NCBI RefSeq assembly: GCF_002355855.1
Contig: NZ_AP017655.1
Coordinates: forward strand, 2,075,501-2,139,500
DNA: 64,000 nt
Source: Sphingobium cloacae
Lineage (GTDB): Bacteria > Pseudomonadota > Alphaproteobacteria > Sphingomonadales > Sphingomonadaceae
Direction: 5' to 3'
In this document: positions 54,794 to 64,000 of the stretch, piece after piece
How the letters are laid out: the number at the start of each line of letters is the position of its first letter
Position numbering within the stretch: position 1 is the stretch's first letter
Translations under genes and position numbers: made by a program
The notes under the pieces: model-generated
The model's input: only the letters and a program-made list of their open reading frames with translations
The model's database searches: none
Told to the model about the DNA's origin: nothing

Positions 54794-55099
54794 TTACCAG
54801 CTCGACTTGGTGACGCCGGGGATCAGGCCCTTGTTGGCCAGATCACGCAGCTGCACGCGGCAGAGACGGAATTTGCGGTAATAAGCCCGGGGGCGGCCCG
54901 TCAGTTCGCAGCGGTTACGCACGCGGGTCGGGTTGCCGTTGCGGGGAATCTCCGCCATCTTCAGACGCGCGATCAGCCGATCGCTGTCATCAGCGGTCGT
55001 ATCATTCGCGATCGCCTTGAGCTTCGCATAGCGGCCGGCATATTTCTTCACCAGCTTCTTGCGGCGCTCGTTCTTGTTGATCGAACTCAGTTTCGCCAT
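54794..55099 (-). CDS. rpsN: 30S ribosomal protein S14
   Basis: A 101-residue S14 of the long, zinc-independent form (no CxxC motifs): [24 protein letters not shown] and the C-terminal [20 protein letters not shown]. Confidence 0.96.
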   Translation of the reverse strand: MAKLSSINKNERRKKLVKKYAGRYAKLKAIANDTTADDSDRLIARLKMAEIPRNGNPTRVRNRCELTGRPRAYYRKFRLCRVQLRDLANKGLIPGVTKSSW

Positions 55100-55150
55100 G
55101 ACTTAAGTTCTCTTCCTTTGCTTATGCGTTGGGAGAGAAGCGGGACCTGT

Positions 55151-55726
55151 TCAGGCCGCCTGCTTCTCTTCTTCCTGCGGGAAGGGGAAGCCGAAGAGAC
55201 GCAGCAGTTCGCGCGCTTCCTCGTCCGTCTTCGCCGTGGTGGTCACGATGATGTCCATGCCGCGCACCTTGTCGATGCGGTCATAGTTGATCTCCGGGAA
55301 GATGATCTGCTCCTTGATGCCGAAGGCATAGTTGCCACGGCCGTCGAAGCTCTTCGGATTGAGACCACGGAAATCGCGCACGCGGGGCAGGGCGATGTTG
55401 ATCAGCCGGTCCAGGAATTCATACATGCGCTCGCGGCGCAGCGTGACCTTGGCGCCGATCGGCATCCCTTCACGCAGCTTGAACTGCGCGATCGACTTCT
55501 TCGCCTTGGTGATGACGGGTTTCTGACCCGCGATCAGCTCCATTTCCTCGGCGGCGGAAGTGACCTTCTTCTTGTCCTGGGTCGCTTCGCCCACGCCCAT
55601 GTTGAGCGTGATCTTCTCGATCCGGGGCACTTCCATGACGTTCTTGTAACCGAACTTGGCGGTCAGAGCCTTGGCGATCTCGGCGTCATAAAGCGCCTTC
55701 GAGCGCGGAATATATTTGTCGGCCAT
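55151..55726 (-). CDS. rplE: 50S ribosomal protein L5
   Basis: A 191-residue L5, 5S rRNA-binding: [20 protein letters not shown] and the P-site contact [21 protein letters not shown]. It adjoins rplX with a one-base overlap. Confidence 0.97.
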   Translation of the reverse strand: MADKYIPRSKALYDAEIAKALTAKFGYKNVMEVPRIEKITLNMGVGEATQDKKKVTSAAEEMELIAGQKPVITKAKKSIAQFKLREGMPIGAKVTLRRERMYEFLDRLINIALPRVRDFRGLNPKSFDGRGNYAFGIKEQIIFPEINYDRIDKVRGMDIIVTTTAKTDEEARELLRLFGFPFPQEEEKQAA

Positions 55727-56037
55727 TACAGCACCTCACCGGACTTGACGGCGACGCGAACCTTCTTGCCGTCGCGTTCCTCGAAGCGGACGCGGGTCGG
55801 CTTGCCGTCCTTGTCGGCGACCGCCACGTTCGAAATGTGGAGCGGCGCGGGCTTGCGCTCGATGCCGCCCTGCGGGTTCGACTGATCGGGCTTGCGGTGA
55901 CGGGCGTGCACGTTGATGCCTTCGACGAGGACCTTGTCGTCCTTCGGAAGCACCTGGAGCACGGCGCCGGTGCGGCCCTTGTCCTTACCAGCCAGGACGA
56001 CGACCTTGTCGCCCTTCTTGATCTTGGCAGCGCTCAT
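55726..56037 (-). CDS. rplX: 50S ribosomal protein L24
   Basis: A 103-residue L24, an assembly initiator: [20 protein letters not shown] (KOW motif) and [21 protein letters not shown]. It overlaps rplN by one base. Confidence 0.96.
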   Translation of the reverse strand: MSAAKIKKGDKVVVLAGKDKGRTGAVLQVLPKDDKVLVEGINVHARHRKPDQSNPQGGIERKPAPLHISNVAVADKDGKPTRVRFEERDGKKVRVAVKSGEVL

Positions 56038-56405
56038 TACAGCACCTCAGGGGCAAGCGAGATGATCTTCATGTGCTTCTTGGCGCGCAGTTCGCGAACG
56101 ACCGGGCCGAAGATACGGGTGCCGATCGGCTCCTCGTTCTTGTTGATGAGCACAGCGGCATTGCCGTCGAAGCGAATCACGCTGCCGTCAGCGCGACGCA
56201 CGTCCTTGGCGGTGCGGACGATGACGGCGCGGTGCACGTCGCCCTTCTTCACCTTGCCGCGCGGCTGGGCTTCCTTGACGGAGACGACGATGATGTCGCC
56301 CACGCCCGCGAAGCGCCGCTTCGACCCGCCCAGCACCTTGATGCACTGGACGCGCTTGGCGCCGCTGTTGTCCGCGACGTCAAGATTGGATTGCATCTGG
56401 ATCAT
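56037..56405 (-). CDS. rplN: 50S ribosomal protein L14
   Basis: A 122-residue L14 ([55 protein letters not shown] at the end). A 168-base gap with a long hairpin separates it from rpsQ upstream. Confidence 0.97.
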   Translation of the reverse strand: MIQMQSNLDVADNSGAKRVQCIKVLGGSKRRFAGVGDIIVVSVKEAQPRGKVKKGDVHRAVIVRTAKDVRRADGSVIRFDGNAAVLINKNEEPIGTRIFGPVVRELRAKKHMKIISLAPEVL

Positions 56406-56496
56406 GGATCCGGTTCCTTCTTATTTGGCCTACCGGGACAATCCCCGGCGGTTCCGAATTTCCTGCCTCGACCCGGAAGATTCGAAAGCACGAAGC

Positions 56497-56537
56497 GCGG
56501 GCCTGTAGCCTTTTCTCAGGGAAAAGGCCAGCCCCGC
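56497..56537 (-). promoter_or_regulatory. Long internal hairpin between rpsQ and rplN
   Basis: A stem of about 16 bp (GCGGG, CTG and GCCTTTTC pairing with GAAAAGGC, CAG and CCCGC, with two small bulges) closes on a five-base loop. It lies in the unusually large 168-base gap of the S10-spc array, where most other genes touch or overlap. It is a likely processing or attenuation site. Confidence 0.6.
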
Positions 56538-56573
56538 GTTACGTTTTTCGACCCAAAGGGCCAGTGACCAGCC

Positions 56574-56837
56574 TCAGGCCGCCTGTTCGGGCGACTTGTG
56601 CGTGTCCACGCGCTCGATGACCTTCCAGGTCTTGAGCTTGGAAATCGGGGCGGTCTCTTCGATACGGACCGTCTCGCCTTCCTTGTAGACATTGCCCTCG
56701 TCATGGGCGTGATACTTCTTCGAACGGCGGATGATCTTGCCGTAGAGCGCATGTTTCACCTTGCGCTCCACGCGAACCACCACCGTCTTGTCGGTCTTGT
56801 CGGAAACCACCGTTCCCGTCAGCACGCGCTTGGGCAT
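56574..56837 (-). CDS. rpsQ: 30S ribosomal protein S17
   Basis: An 87-residue S17 with [25 protein letters not shown] and the [10 protein letters not shown] end. Confidence 0.96.
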   Translation of the reverse strand: MPKRVLTGTVVSDKTDKTVVVRVERKVKHALYGKIIRRSKKYHAHDEGNVYKEGETVRIEETAPISKLKTWKVIERVDTHKSPEQAA

Positions 56838-56852
56838 CGTGTGATTTCCTTC

Positions 56853-57056
56853 TTACTTCGCAGCCGAGCGCGAGCGCTCGGACTGAAGGGTCTTGATCTG
56901 CGCGATCGACCGGCGGACTTCCCGCACCCGGCTGGGCTTTTCCAGCTGGTTGGTGGCCGCCTGGAAGCGCAGGTTGAACTGCTCGCGCTTCAGGTTGTTG
57001 AGCTCGGTCGACAGTTCGTCGTCCGTCTTGGTTTTGAGGTCGGCAACGTTCGCCAC
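56853..57056 (-). CDS. rpmC: 50S ribosomal protein L29
   Basis: A 67-residue L29 with [22 protein letters not shown] and [15 protein letters not shown]. It follows rplP after three bases. Confidence 0.96.
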   Translation of the reverse strand: MANVADLKTKTDDELSTELNNLKREQFNLRFQAATNQLEKPSRVREVRRSIAQIKTLQSERSRSAAK

Positions 57057-57059
57057 GGC

Positions 57060-57491
57060 TTAACCCTCCAGGTGCGAGGTGTCGCCGAGGCGGGCAACGA
57101 CCTTGGTCTTGATGGGCAGCTTCATCGCGGCGCGCGAGAAGGCCTCTGCCGCGAGCGGGCCGGGAACGCCGTCCAGTTCGAACAGGATACGGCCCGGCTT
57201 GACGCGGGCGGCCCAATATTCGACCGAACCCTTGCCCTTGCCCTGACGGACTTCGGCGGGCTTCTTCGACACAGGCACGTCGGGGAACACGCGGATCCAC
57301 AGACGGCCCTGACGGCGCAGGTGGCGCTGGATCGCGCGGCGGGCCGCTTCGATCTGGCGTGCGGTGACGCGCTCGGGTTCCAGGGCCTTCAGACCGTAGG
57401 CGCCGAAATTCAAAGCCGAACCGCCCTTGGCGTCGCCCTTGATCCGACCCTTGAAGGTCTTGCGGAACTTCATCTTCTTCGGTTGCAGCAT
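57060..57491 (-). CDS. rplP: 50S ribosomal protein L16
   Basis: A 143-residue L16 ([39 protein letters not shown]), located at the A-site side of the 50S subunit. Confidence 0.97.
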   Translation of the reverse strand: MLQPKKMKFRKTFKGRIKGDAKGGSALNFGAYGLKALEPERVTARQIEAARRAIQRHLRRQGRLWIRVFPDVPVSKKPAEVRQGKGKGSVEYWAARVKPGRILFELDGVPGPLAAEAFSRAAMKLPIKTKVVARLGDTSHLEG

Positions 57492-57512
57492 GACGCTATA
57501 CCTACCTTATTC

Positions 57513-58208
57513 TCAGCGCGCCGGGCGCACGCCGGAGGTCTGAGCCTCCAGCATCAGCCGGTCGGTGGCCATCGGATCGTGACCAAGGATTTCGCCCTTG
57601 AAGATCCAGACCTTGATGCCGCACACGCCATAAGCGGTGTGGGCTTCGGCTTCGGCATAATCGACGTTCGCGCGCAGCGTGTGCAGCGGAACGCGGCCTT
57701 CGCGATACCATTCCACGCGGGCGATCTCCGCGCCGCCCAGACGGCCGCCGCAGGTGATCTTGATGCCTTCGGCGCCCAGACGGAGAGCCGACTGCACCGC
57801 GCGCTTCATCGCGCGGCGGAACGCCACGCGGCGCTCCAGCTGATCGGCGATGCCCTGTGCGACGAGCTTGGAATCGATTTCCGGCTTGCGGATTTCGACG
57901 ATGTTCAGCGACACGTCCGAAGAGGTGAACTGACCCAGCTTCTTGCGCAGCTTCTCGATGTCCGCGCCCTTCTTGCCGATGATGACACCGGGACGGGCGG
58001 CGTAGATCGACACGCGGCACAGCTTGGCGGGACGCTCGATCACGACCTTGGAGATCGCGGCCTGCGGCAGGTTCTTCATGATGTACTGGCGGATCTTCAG
58101 ATCCTCCAGCAGCAGGCGGCCATAGTCGGCGCCTTCCGCGAACCAGCGGCTGTCCCAGGTGCGGTTGATCTGCAGGCGCAGACCGATCGGATTGCTCTTG
58201 TGACCCAT
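57513..58208 (-). CDS. rpsC: 30S ribosomal protein S3
   Basis: A 231-residue S3 with [22 protein letters not shown], the KH domain motif [19 protein letters not shown] and the C-terminal [15 protein letters not shown]. Confidence 0.97.
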   Translation of the reverse strand: MGHKSNPIGLRLQINRTWDSRWFAEGADYGRLLLEDLKIRQYIMKNLPQAAISKVVIERPAKLCRVSIYAARPGVIIGKKGADIEKLRKKLGQFTSSDVSLNIVEIRKPEIDSKLVAQGIADQLERRVAFRRAMKRAVQSALRLGAEGIKITCGGRLGGAEIARVEWYREGRVPLHTLRANVDYAEAEAHTAYGVCGIKVWIFKGEILGHDPMATDRLMLEAQTSGVRPAR

Positions 58209-58212
58209 AGTC

Positions 58213-58599
58213 TTACGCCTCCGCTTCTTCAGCTGCTTCGCGAACGACGATGCGCACGCGGCTGAAGGGCTTCAGGATCCGGGTCGACTTGCCGCGGCCG
58301 CGAGCGTGGAAGCGCTTCATGGTGAAGCTCTTGCCCACCGATGCTTCCGCGACGACCAGCGAGTCGACGTCCAGATTGTGATTGTTTTCCGCATTGGCGA
58401 TGGCCGAAGCCAGCACCTTGCGCACGTCGACGGCCATCGCCTTCTTCGAGAAGGTCAGTACGTTGAGCGCATCCTCGACCTTGCGGCCACGGATCAGCGC
58501 CGCGACGAGGTTCAGCTTCTGGGCCGAACCGCGAATCTGCGTGCCGACGGCCAGCGCCTCATTGTCGGCGACGCGACGGGGAGCCTTTTCCTTGCTCAT
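58213..58599 (-). CDS. rplV: 50S ribosomal protein L22
   Basis: A 128-residue L22 lining the exit tunnel: [20 protein letters not shown] and [21 protein letters not shown] (beta-hairpin region, site of macrolide resistance changes). It overlaps rpsS by one base. Confidence 0.97.
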   Translation of the reverse strand: MSKEKAPRRVADNEALAVGTQIRGSAQKLNLVAALIRGRKVEDALNVLTFSKKAMAVDVRKVLASAIANAENNHNLDVDSLVVAEASVGKSFTMKRFHARGRGKSTRILKPFSRVRIVVREAAEEAEA

Positions 58600-58874
58600 C
58601 AGCGCTTGCCCTTCTTGTCGGCGGCGTGGCCGGGGAAATAGCGGGTCGGGGCGAATTCGCCCAGCTTGTGACCCACCATGTCCTCGTTGACGGACACCGG
58701 AACATGCTTGCGGCCGTTATAGACGTTGAACGTCAGGCCGACGAACTGCGGCAGGATGGTGGAACGGCGCGACCAGGTCTTGATCGGCGCGCGGCCACCC
58801 GCGTCCTGCGCGGCTTCCGCCTTCTTCAGAAGGCTGAGGTCCACGAACGGACCTTTCCAGACGGAACGAGCCAT
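58599..58874 (-). CDS. rpsS: 30S ribosomal protein S19
   Basis: A 91-residue S19: [20 protein letters not shown] and [23 protein letters not shown]. Confidence 0.97.
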   Translation of the reverse strand: MARSVWKGPFVDLSLLKKAEAAQDAGGRAPIKTWSRRSTILPQFVGLTFNVYNGRKHVPVSVNEDMVGHKLGEFAPTRYFPGHAADKKGKR

Positions 58875-58879
58875 CTCGC

Positions 58880-59716
58880 TTACCTCTTCTTCTTCGCGTG
58901 GCGGCTACGGATGATGAACTTGTCCGTCGCCTTGTTGTGGCGGGTGCGCGCACCCTTGGTCGGCTTGCCCCACGGGGTCACCGGATGACGACCGCCCGAG
59001 GTCCGGCCTTCACCACCGCCATGCGGGTGGTCGACCGGGTTCTTCGCCACACCGCGCGTCAGCGGACGCTTGCCCAGCCAGCGGTTGCGGCCGGCCTTGG
59101 CGAGGTTGGTGTTGGCATTGTCCGGGTTCGACACGGCACCGACGGTGCCCATGCAGTCCGAACGGATATAGCGCTGCTCGCCCGAGGACAGGCGAACCAT
59201 CACCATGCCGCGATCACGGCCGACGAGTTGGGCATAGGTCCCCGCCGAACGGCAGAGCTGACCGCCCTTGCCCGGCTTCATCTCGATATTGTGGATGATG
59301 GTGCCGACCGGCATCTGGCCAAGCTCCATCGCGTTGCCCGGCTTCACGTCGGTCTTCTTGCCCGCGACAACCTTGTCGCCGGCAGCCAGACGCTGCGGCG
59401 CCAGGATATAGGCCTGGGTGCCGTCGGGATAGTTGACCAGTGCGATGAAGGCCGTGCGGTTGGGGTCATATTCCAGACGCTCGACCGTGCCTTCCACGTC
59501 CCACAGGCGACGCTTGAAGTCGATGATGCGGTAACGCTGCTTGTGACCGCCCGCGATGCCGCGCGAGGTCACATGGCCCTTGTTGTTGCGGCCGCCGGTC
59601 TTGCGCTTGCCTTCGGTCAGCGCCTTGACGGGCTTGCCCTTGTGCAGACCACTGCGGTCGACGAGGATCAGGCCACGCTGGGCCGGGCTCGTCGGGTTAT
59701 AATGCTTGAGTGCCAT
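58880..59716 (-). CDS. rplB: 50S ribosomal protein L2
   Basis: A 278-residue L2, near the peptidyl transferase centre: [22 protein letters not shown] and the essential [18 protein letters not shown] with the conserved His. Confidence 0.97.
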   Translation of the reverse strand: MALKHYNPTSPAQRGLILVDRSGLHKGKPVKALTEGKRKTGGRNNKGHVTSRGIAGGHKQRYRIIDFKRRLWDVEGTVERLEYDPNRTAFIALVNYPDGTQAYILAPQRLAAGDKVVAGKKTDVKPGNAMELGQMPVGTIIHNIEMKPGKGGQLCRSAGTYAQLVGRDRGMVMVRLSSGEQRYIRSDCMGTVGAVSNPDNANTNLAKAGRNRWLGKRPLTRGVAKNPVDHPHGGGEGRTSGGRHPVTPWGKPTKGARTRHNKATDKFIIRSRHAKKKR

Positions 59717-59728
59717 TTATCTCGCGCC

Positions 59729-60043
59729 TCAAATACCGGTGGTGACGTCGATGGACTGACCTTCGGCCAGCGTCACGATCGCCTTCTTCACGTCCGTGCG
59801 CTTGTAGGGCTTGCCCTTCCAGCGCTTGACCTTGCCCTTCTGCACCAGCGTGTTGACCGCCTTCACGGTCACGCCGAACAGGGCCTCGACGGCAGCCTTG
59901 ATCTCCGGCTTGGACGCATCGTTGGCGACCTTGAAGACCACCGCGTTGTTTTCGGAGAGAAGGGTCGACTTCTCGGTGATGACCGGGGCGACAACCACGT
60001 CATAATGACGGTTGTCGACGGTTGCGGCCTGCTTCTTAGCCAT
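59729..60043 (-). CDS. rplW: 50S ribosomal protein L23
   Basis: A 104-residue L23 at the tunnel exit, docking site for SRP and trigger factor: [17 protein letters not shown] and [19 protein letters not shown]. Overlaps rplD by eight bases. Confidence 0.96.
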   Translation of the reverse strand: MAKKQAATVDNRHYDVVVAPVITEKSTLLSENNAVVFKVANDASKPEIKAAVEALFGVTVKAVNTLVQKGKVKRWKGKPYKRTDVKKAIVTLAEGQSIDVTTGI

Positions 60044-60659
60044 TGAAACGCGCCTCCAGCTTTTCGACCGCGGCGCGCGTCAGCACCAGCGAGTCGGCTT
60101 TCAGGATGTCGTAGACATTGGCGCCGACGGCCGGCAGCAGATCCACGCCGATGATGTTCGCCGAAGCCTTCGCGAAGCTGACGTTCACCGCGTCGCCGTC
60201 GATGAACAGGGCCTTGCTGAGGTTCAGCTTGGCGAGGTGGGCGACCAGAGCCTTGGTCTTGCCTTCCGCCACATCGAGATTGTCGAGAACGATCAGCGAG
60301 CCGTTCTTCGCCTTCGTCGACAGGGCCATTTTCAGGCCGAGCGCACGAACCTTCTTGTTGAGGTCGTGGCCGAAGGTGCGGGCGCGGGCGCCGTGCGCCT
60401 TACCGCCGCCGATGAACACCGGCGCGCGCCGATCGCCGTGACGGGCCGTGCCGCCACCCTTCTGGCGACCGAACTTCTTGCCCGTGCGAGCAACGTCCGA
60501 ACGCTCGCGGGTGGCGCGGGCCGGGGCGCGGCGCTTTTCGAGCTGCCAGGTGACGACGCGATGCAGGATGTCGGTGCGGGGCTCGATGCCGAACACGGCA
60601 TCGTTCAGCTCCACATCGCCAGCAGCCTGCGCGTCGAGGGTCTGTACCTTGACCTTCAT
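60036..60659 (-). CDS. rplD: 50S ribosomal protein L4
   Basis: A 207-residue L4: [27 protein letters not shown] is the conserved tunnel loop. In E. coli L4 also represses the S10 operon by binding the leader; here the leader would be upstream of rpsJ. Confidence 0.97.
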   Translation of the reverse strand: MKVKVQTLDAQAAGDVELNDAVFGIEPRTDILHRVVTWQLEKRRAPARATRERSDVARTGKKFGRQKGGGTARHGDRRAPVFIGGGKAHGARARTFGHDLNKKVRALGLKMALSTKAKNGSLIVLDNLDVAEGKTKALVAHLAKLNLSKALFIDGDAVNVSFAKASANIIGVDLLPAVGANVYDILKADSLVLTRAAVEKLEARFNG

Positions 60660-60661
60660 GA

Positions 60662-61432
60662 TTAGCCCTCCTGGCCTTCGGTCGCTTCGGGAGCAGCCGC
60701 TTCTTCAGCAGGCGTCTCGGCCGGAGCGGAGTTGCTGTTGGCAGCCTGCTTGAGGCTGGCCGGATAGGGAGCATCCGCCGGGCGAGCGACCTTGACGGCA
60801 TCGCTGACGGTCAGCCAGGTGCCCTTGGCGCCCGGCACGCTGCCCTTGACGAACAGCAGGCCGCGCTCAACGTCCGTGCGGACGATTTCCAGGTTCTGCT
60901 GGGTCCGCTCGCGGTCGCCCATGTGACCTGCCATCTTCTTGTTCTTGAAGACGCGGCCCGGATCCTGGCGGTTACCCGTCGAACCATGGGCACGGTGGCT
61001 GATGGACACGCCGTGGGTTGCGCGCATGCCGCCGAAGCCCCAGCGCTTCATCGCACCGGCGAAACCCTTGCCCTGGGTGTGGCCGGCCACGTCGACGAGC
61101 TGACCGGCGATGAAATGATCGGCCGCGATCTCGGCGCCGACATCGAGGAGCGCATCCTCGGCGACACGGAATTCGACCAGACGCTGCTTGGGCTCCACTT
61201 CCGCCTTGGCGAAGTGGCCGCGCTGCGGCTTGGCGACATTCTTGACCTTCGCGACGCCCGCGCCGAGCTGAACCGCGACATAACCGTCACGATCGACTTC
61301 CTTGCGGGCCACGACCTGATTGCCCTCAAGGGCCAGAACCGTAACCGGAACGTGACGTCCGTCCTCCTGGAACAGACGGGTCATCCCGACTTTCTTAGCG
61401 ATCACGCCTGTGCGCACCACCGTTACTCCCAT
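60662..61432 (-). CDS. rplC: 50S ribosomal protein L3
   Basis: A 256-residue L3. The core ([19 protein letters not shown], the peptidyl-transferase arm [19 protein letters not shown] with the methylated Gln region) is conserved. The C-terminus has an extra acidic, Ala/Glu-rich tail of about 40 residues ([20 protein letters not shown]). The ATG at 61430-61432 lies at the foot of a hairpin. Confidence 0.95.
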   Translation of the reverse strand: MGVTVVRTGVIAKKVGMTRLFQEDGRHVPVTVLALEGNQVVARKEVDRDGYVAVQLGAGVAKVKNVAKPQRGHFAKAEVEPKQRLVEFRVAEDALLDVGAEIAADHFIAGQLVDVAGHTQGKGFAGAMKRWGFGGMRATHGVSISHRAHGSTGNRQDPGRVFKNKKMAGHMGDRERTQQNLEIVRTDVERGLLFVKGSVPGAKGTWLTVSDAVKVARPADAPYPASLKQAANSNSAPAETPAEEAAAPEATEGQEG

Positions 61433-61436
61433 AGAG

Positions 61437-61455
61437 GCCCGCCTTAGCAGCGGGC
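61437..61455 (-). promoter_or_regulatory. Hairpin just upstream of rplC
   Basis: GCCCGC / GCGGGC stem with a seven-base loop ending four bases from the rplC ATG. It may occlude or expose the ribosome site, a typical arrangement for ribosomal protein feedback. A TTCCGG-TGAA-CCGGAA stem near 61580 belongs to the same 260-base gap. Confidence 0.5.
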
Positions 61456-61693
61456 GTATCCAACGAAAAAACCGCTCCGGATCTCTCCTTCGCGGCCCAA
61501 CCCCAATAATAGATCACCCCGTCCGGGTTGGATGCCGACCCCTGCCCGGGGAAGGCGACGGGGGACCAGGACCACGAGCCTTTTCCGGTTCACCGGAAGG
61601 GCCGTGCGGTATCCCTTGTGTCGTTTGAGCCTCCGCCTCGGCGGAATGCCCGATACCCTGCCCTTCTCACGAAAGGCGGGGACTTGCCAGCTT
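61456..61693. other. Remaining non-coding interval between rpsJ and rplC
   Basis: Holds two further stems (TTCCGG/CCGGAA and TCCGCC/GGCGGA) and no supported open frame. The gap is large for this operon, where rplC usually follows rpsJ closely. Confidence 0.55.
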
Positions 61694-62002
61694 TCAGGCC
61701 AGCTTGATCTCTACGTTCACGCCGGCAGCCAGATCCAGCTTCATCAGCGCGTCGACCGTCTGCGGCGTCGGCTGCACAATGTCAAGCATACGCTTGTAGG
61801 TGCGGACCTCGAACTGCTCACGCGACTTCTTGTCGATGTGCGGGCCACGGTTGACCGTGAACTTTTCGATACGCGTCGGAAGGGGAATCGGACCGCGAAT
61901 GAGGGCGCCGGTGCGACGGGCGGTTTCGGCGATGTCGCCGGTCGCCTGATCGAGCACGCGATGATCGAACGCCTTGAGGCGGATGCGGATGTTGCTGTCC
62001 AT
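61694..62002 (-). CDS. rpsJ: 30S ribosomal protein S10
   Basis: A 102-residue S10 (NusE): [19 protein letters not shown] and [38 protein letters not shown] 62000-62002. It follows tuf after a 199-base gap. Confidence 0.97.
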   Translation of the reverse strand: MDSNIRIRLKAFDHRVLDQATGDIAETARRTGALIRGPIPLPTRIEKFTVNRGPHIDKKSREQFEVRTYKRMLDIVQPTPQTVDALMKLDLAAGVNVEIKLA

Positions 62003-62160
62003 ATTCCTGTACCGATGCGAAAGAGCCAAACCAAAGCATTTTCCAGTCGGGCGAAGCCTGACGATTCAGAAAATGCGGCAATCCAAAAATATACCGCCCC
62101 GCTATTGCCCTTCTAGCTCCTTCGAGCCGGAGAAAGGCGATCCGAGGCGGCAGAAATCCG

Positions 62161-62190
62161 AGCGGCGCGAATCAGACGATTCGCGCCGCT
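62161..62190 (-). terminator. Perfect hairpin in the tuf-rpsJ gap
   Basis: A 13-bp perfect stem AGCGGCGCGAATC / GATTCGCGCCGCT with a four-base loop begins 11 bases downstream of the tuf stop. The minus strand lacks a strong T-run after it. It may partially terminate the str transcript or stabilise tuf mRNA. Confidence 0.6.
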
Positions 62191-62201
62191 GCGGTCCTAT
62201 A

Positions 62202-63392
62202 TTACTTCGAGATCGTGCCGACAACCCCTGCACCGACGGTGCGACCGCCTTCGCGGATCGCGAAGCGGAGACCCGCGTCCATCGCGATCGGGGCGATCAG
62301 CTTGACGCCGAGCTTCACGTTATCGCCAGGCATGACCATCTCGGTGCCTTCGGGCAGGATCACTTCGCCGGTCACGTCGGTGGTGCGGAAGTAGAACTGC
62401 GGACGATAGTTCGCGAAGAACGGGGTGTGACGACCGCCTTCTTCCTTCGACAGGACATAGACTTCCGCGTCGAACTCGGTGTGCGGGGTGATGCTGCCGG
62501 GCTTGGCCAGAACCTGACCGCGCTCGACTTCTTCACGGCCCACGCCACGGATCAGCGCGCCGATGTTGTCGCCTGCGCGACCTTCATCGAGCAGCTTGCG
62601 GAACATTTCGACGCCGGTGACGGTGGTCTTGCGGGTATCCTTGATGCCGACGATCTCGACTTCCTCGCCCACCTTGACGATGCCGGTTTCGACGCGGCCC
62701 GTGACGACGGTGCCGCGGCCCGAGATCGAGAACACATCTTCGATCGGCATCAGGAAGGGCTTGTCGATCGGACGCTCCGGCTGCGGAATGAAGCTGTCAA
62801 CAGCTTCCATCAGCTTCAGAACGGCGTTCTTGCCGATCTCGTCGTTGGAACCGTCCAGAGCCTTCACAGCCGAACCGGCGATGATCGGAATATTGTCGCC
62901 GTCGAAGTCGTAGGACGACAGCAGCTCGCGGATTTCCAGCTCGACCAGTTCCAGGATTTCCGGATCGTCGACGAGGTCAACCTTGTTCATGAACACGACG
63001 AGCTGGGGAACGCCGACCTGACGGGCAAGCAGGATGTGCTCGCGGGTCTGGGGCATCGGGCCGTCGGTGGCCGAAACGACGAGGATCGCGCCGTCCATCT
63101 GCGCCGCGCCGGTGATCATGTTCTTCACATAGTCGGCGTGGCCGGGGCAGTCGACGTGCGCATAGTGGCGCGCTTCGGTTTCATATTCGACGTGAGCGGT
63201 CGAAATGGTGATGCCGCGCTCGCGCTCTTCGGGGGCCTTGTCGATATTGGCGTAGTCGACGAAGGTCGCGCCGCCGGTTTCGGCGAGCACCTTGGTGATC
63301 GCCGCGGTCAGCGAGGTCTTGCCATGGTCGACGTGACCGATGGTGCCGATGTTGCAGTGCGGCTTGTTCCGCTCAAACTTAGCCTTAGCCAT
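62202..63392 (-). CDS. tuf: Elongation factor Tu
   Basis: A 396-residue EF-Tu with G1 GHVDHGKT, G3 [14 protein letters not shown]4 NKVD, and domains 2 and 3. Located between fusA and rpsJ (str order). A second copy elsewhere cannot be excluded. Confidence 0.98.
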   Translation of the reverse strand: MAKAKFERNKPHCNIGTIGHVDHGKTSLTAAITKVLAETGGATFVDYANIDKAPEERERGITISTAHVEYETEARHYAHVDCPGHADYVKNMITGAAQMDGAILVVSATDGPMPQTREHILLARQVGVPQLVVFMNKVDLVDDPEILELVELEIRELLSSYDFDGDNIPIIAGSAVKALDGSNDEIGKNAVLKLMEAVDSFIPQPERPIDKPFLMPIEDVFSISGRGTVVTGRVETGIVKVGEEVEIVGIKDTRKTTVTGVEMFRKLLDEGRAGDNIGALIRGVGREEVERGQVLAKPGSITPHTEFDAEVYVLSKEEGGRHTPFFANYRPQFYFRTTDVTGEVILPEGTEMVMPGDNVKLGVKLIAPIAMDAGLRFAIREGGRTVGAGVVGTISK

Positions 63393-63528
63393 TTTATCCT
63401 ACCTTCTAATCAAATCAGCTTTGGTCTGACCGCTCGGCCGCGCCTCGCGAAGGCGCGTCCATAGCAGCAAATTCACAGATTACCAGCCCCAAAACCGACC
63501 CGCTCACGCGGACCGGTCCGGGAAATCG
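63393..63528. other. Non-coding gap between fusA and tuf
   Basis: No gene and no obvious terminator; a small inverted repeat (CCGCGTGAGCGGG type) lies near its left end. Confidence 0.4.
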
Positions 63529-64000
63529 TCAGGCCATCTTCGCCTTGACTTCGTCCGCCACATTCTGCGGCACTTCGTCATAGTGCGAGAAGATCATCGA
63601 ATAGTTCGCGCGCCCCTGGGTGAACGAACGCAGCTGGTTCACATAACCGAACATGTTGGCCAGCGGAACCATCGCCTCGACGACCTGGGCGTTACCGCGG
63701 CTGTCGGTGCCCTGGATCTGGCCGCGACGGCTGTTCATGTCGCCGATGACGTCGCCCAGATATTCCTCCGGGGTCACGACCTCGACCTTCATGATCGGTT
63801 CGAGCAGCTTGATGCCCGACTTGGCCGCCGCCTCGCGCATCGCGCCACGGGCACAGATTTCGAAGGCCAGGGCCGACGAGTCGACGTCATGGTACGCGCC
63901 GTCCGTCAGATGGACTTCGAAGTCGATGATCGGGAAGCCGATGAGATGGCCCGTCTCGGCCGTCTCACGGAAGCCCTTTTCCACCGACGGGATATATTCG
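63529..64000 (-). CDS. fusA: Elongation factor G, C-terminal part (5' end outside window)
   Basis: The frame is open through the window end on the minus strand and stops at 63529-63531. The visible 150-odd residues are the C-terminal domains IV and V of EF-G ([64 protein letters not shown]). It is followed by tuf as in the str operon. Confidence 0.95.
   Translation of the reverse strand, partial: EYIPSVEKGFRETAETGHLIGFPIIDFEVHLTDGAYHDVDSSALAFEICARGAMREAAAKSGIKLLEPIMKVEVVTPEEYLGDVIGDMNSRRGQIQGTDSRGNAQVVEAMVPLANMFGYVNQLRSFTQGRANYSMIFSHYDEVPQNVADEVKAKMA

Noticed and set aside
1-64000. CRISPR arrays, prophage genes, integrases and toxin-antitoxin pairs.
   Set aside because: No regularly spaced repeats, phage structural genes, tyrosine recombinases or recognisable toxin families were found.

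Overview
This window is a contiguous piece of a high-GC alphaproteobacterial chromosome, most likely from the Sphingomonadaceae (Sphingobium/Sphingomonas/Novosphingobium type). The evidence is the gene content: an HdaA-type DnaA regulator, a CpdR-like response regulator beside an N-formylglutamate amidohydrolase, a DUF4167 protein, a monofunctional prephenate dehydratase beside a membrane-anchored cytochrome c, and a ribosomal protein S5 with an Arg/Gly-rich N-terminal extension. Most of the window is housekeeping DNA. The only clear mobile element is one complete IS66-family insertion.

Layout. 1-5.2 kb: lipoprotein thioredoxin (cut by the window start), Trm112-like protein, LON-substrate-binding protein, thioredoxin-TPR co-chaperone, MipA-type outer membrane protein, pheA, cycM. 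5.4-12 kb: CNNM/CorC membrane protein, OmpA lipoprotein, DUF3140 protein, a five-gene operon with 4-bp overlaps (yggT, DUF167, folD, NTF2-like, marC), argB. 12-17.7 kb: DUF2066-hdaA-ppk1-ppx on the minus strand, linking polyphosphate metabolism and DnaA control. 17.7-28.5 kb: purM, a purN that carries an extra C-terminal YjbR-like domain, an ABC ATPase, nadB, an alpha/beta hydrolase, a class A beta-lactamase-like lipoprotein, cysS, a Rap1a-type small protein and class II DAHP synthase. 28.5-38.3 kb: two small unknowns, N-formylglutamate amidohydrolase, cpdR, dctA, tRNA-Val(GAC), a TonB-dependent receptor behind a Zur/Fur-like palindrome, a NUDIX-DUF47 fusion followed by a Pit phosphate transporter, and an XRE/ImmA-IrrE-type regulator. 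38.5-46.8 kb: DUF4167 protein, hisS-prfA-prmC, M61 aminopeptidase, pyrophosphatase, acyltransferase 3.

46.8-49.5 kb is the IS66 element: tnpA, tnpB and tnpC, terminal inverted repeats, and an exact 8-bp target duplication (GGTTAACG). It lies between adk and the acyltransferase gene. 49.7-64 kb is the str-S10-spc ribosomal cluster on the minus strand (fusA partial, tuf, rpsJ, rplC ... rplO, secY, adk). The usual alpha-operon genes (rpsM, rpsK, rpoA, rplQ) do not follow adk here. Several strong hairpins sit between ribosomal genes and may set transcript levels.

I found no convincing new defence or biosynthetic system, no CRISPR array and no prophage. The best leads are the two domain fusions (PurN-YjbR and NUDIX-DUF47), the altered Walker A of HdaA, the beta-lactamase-like lipoprotein, the hairpin-rich leaders, and the IS/acyltransferase junction.
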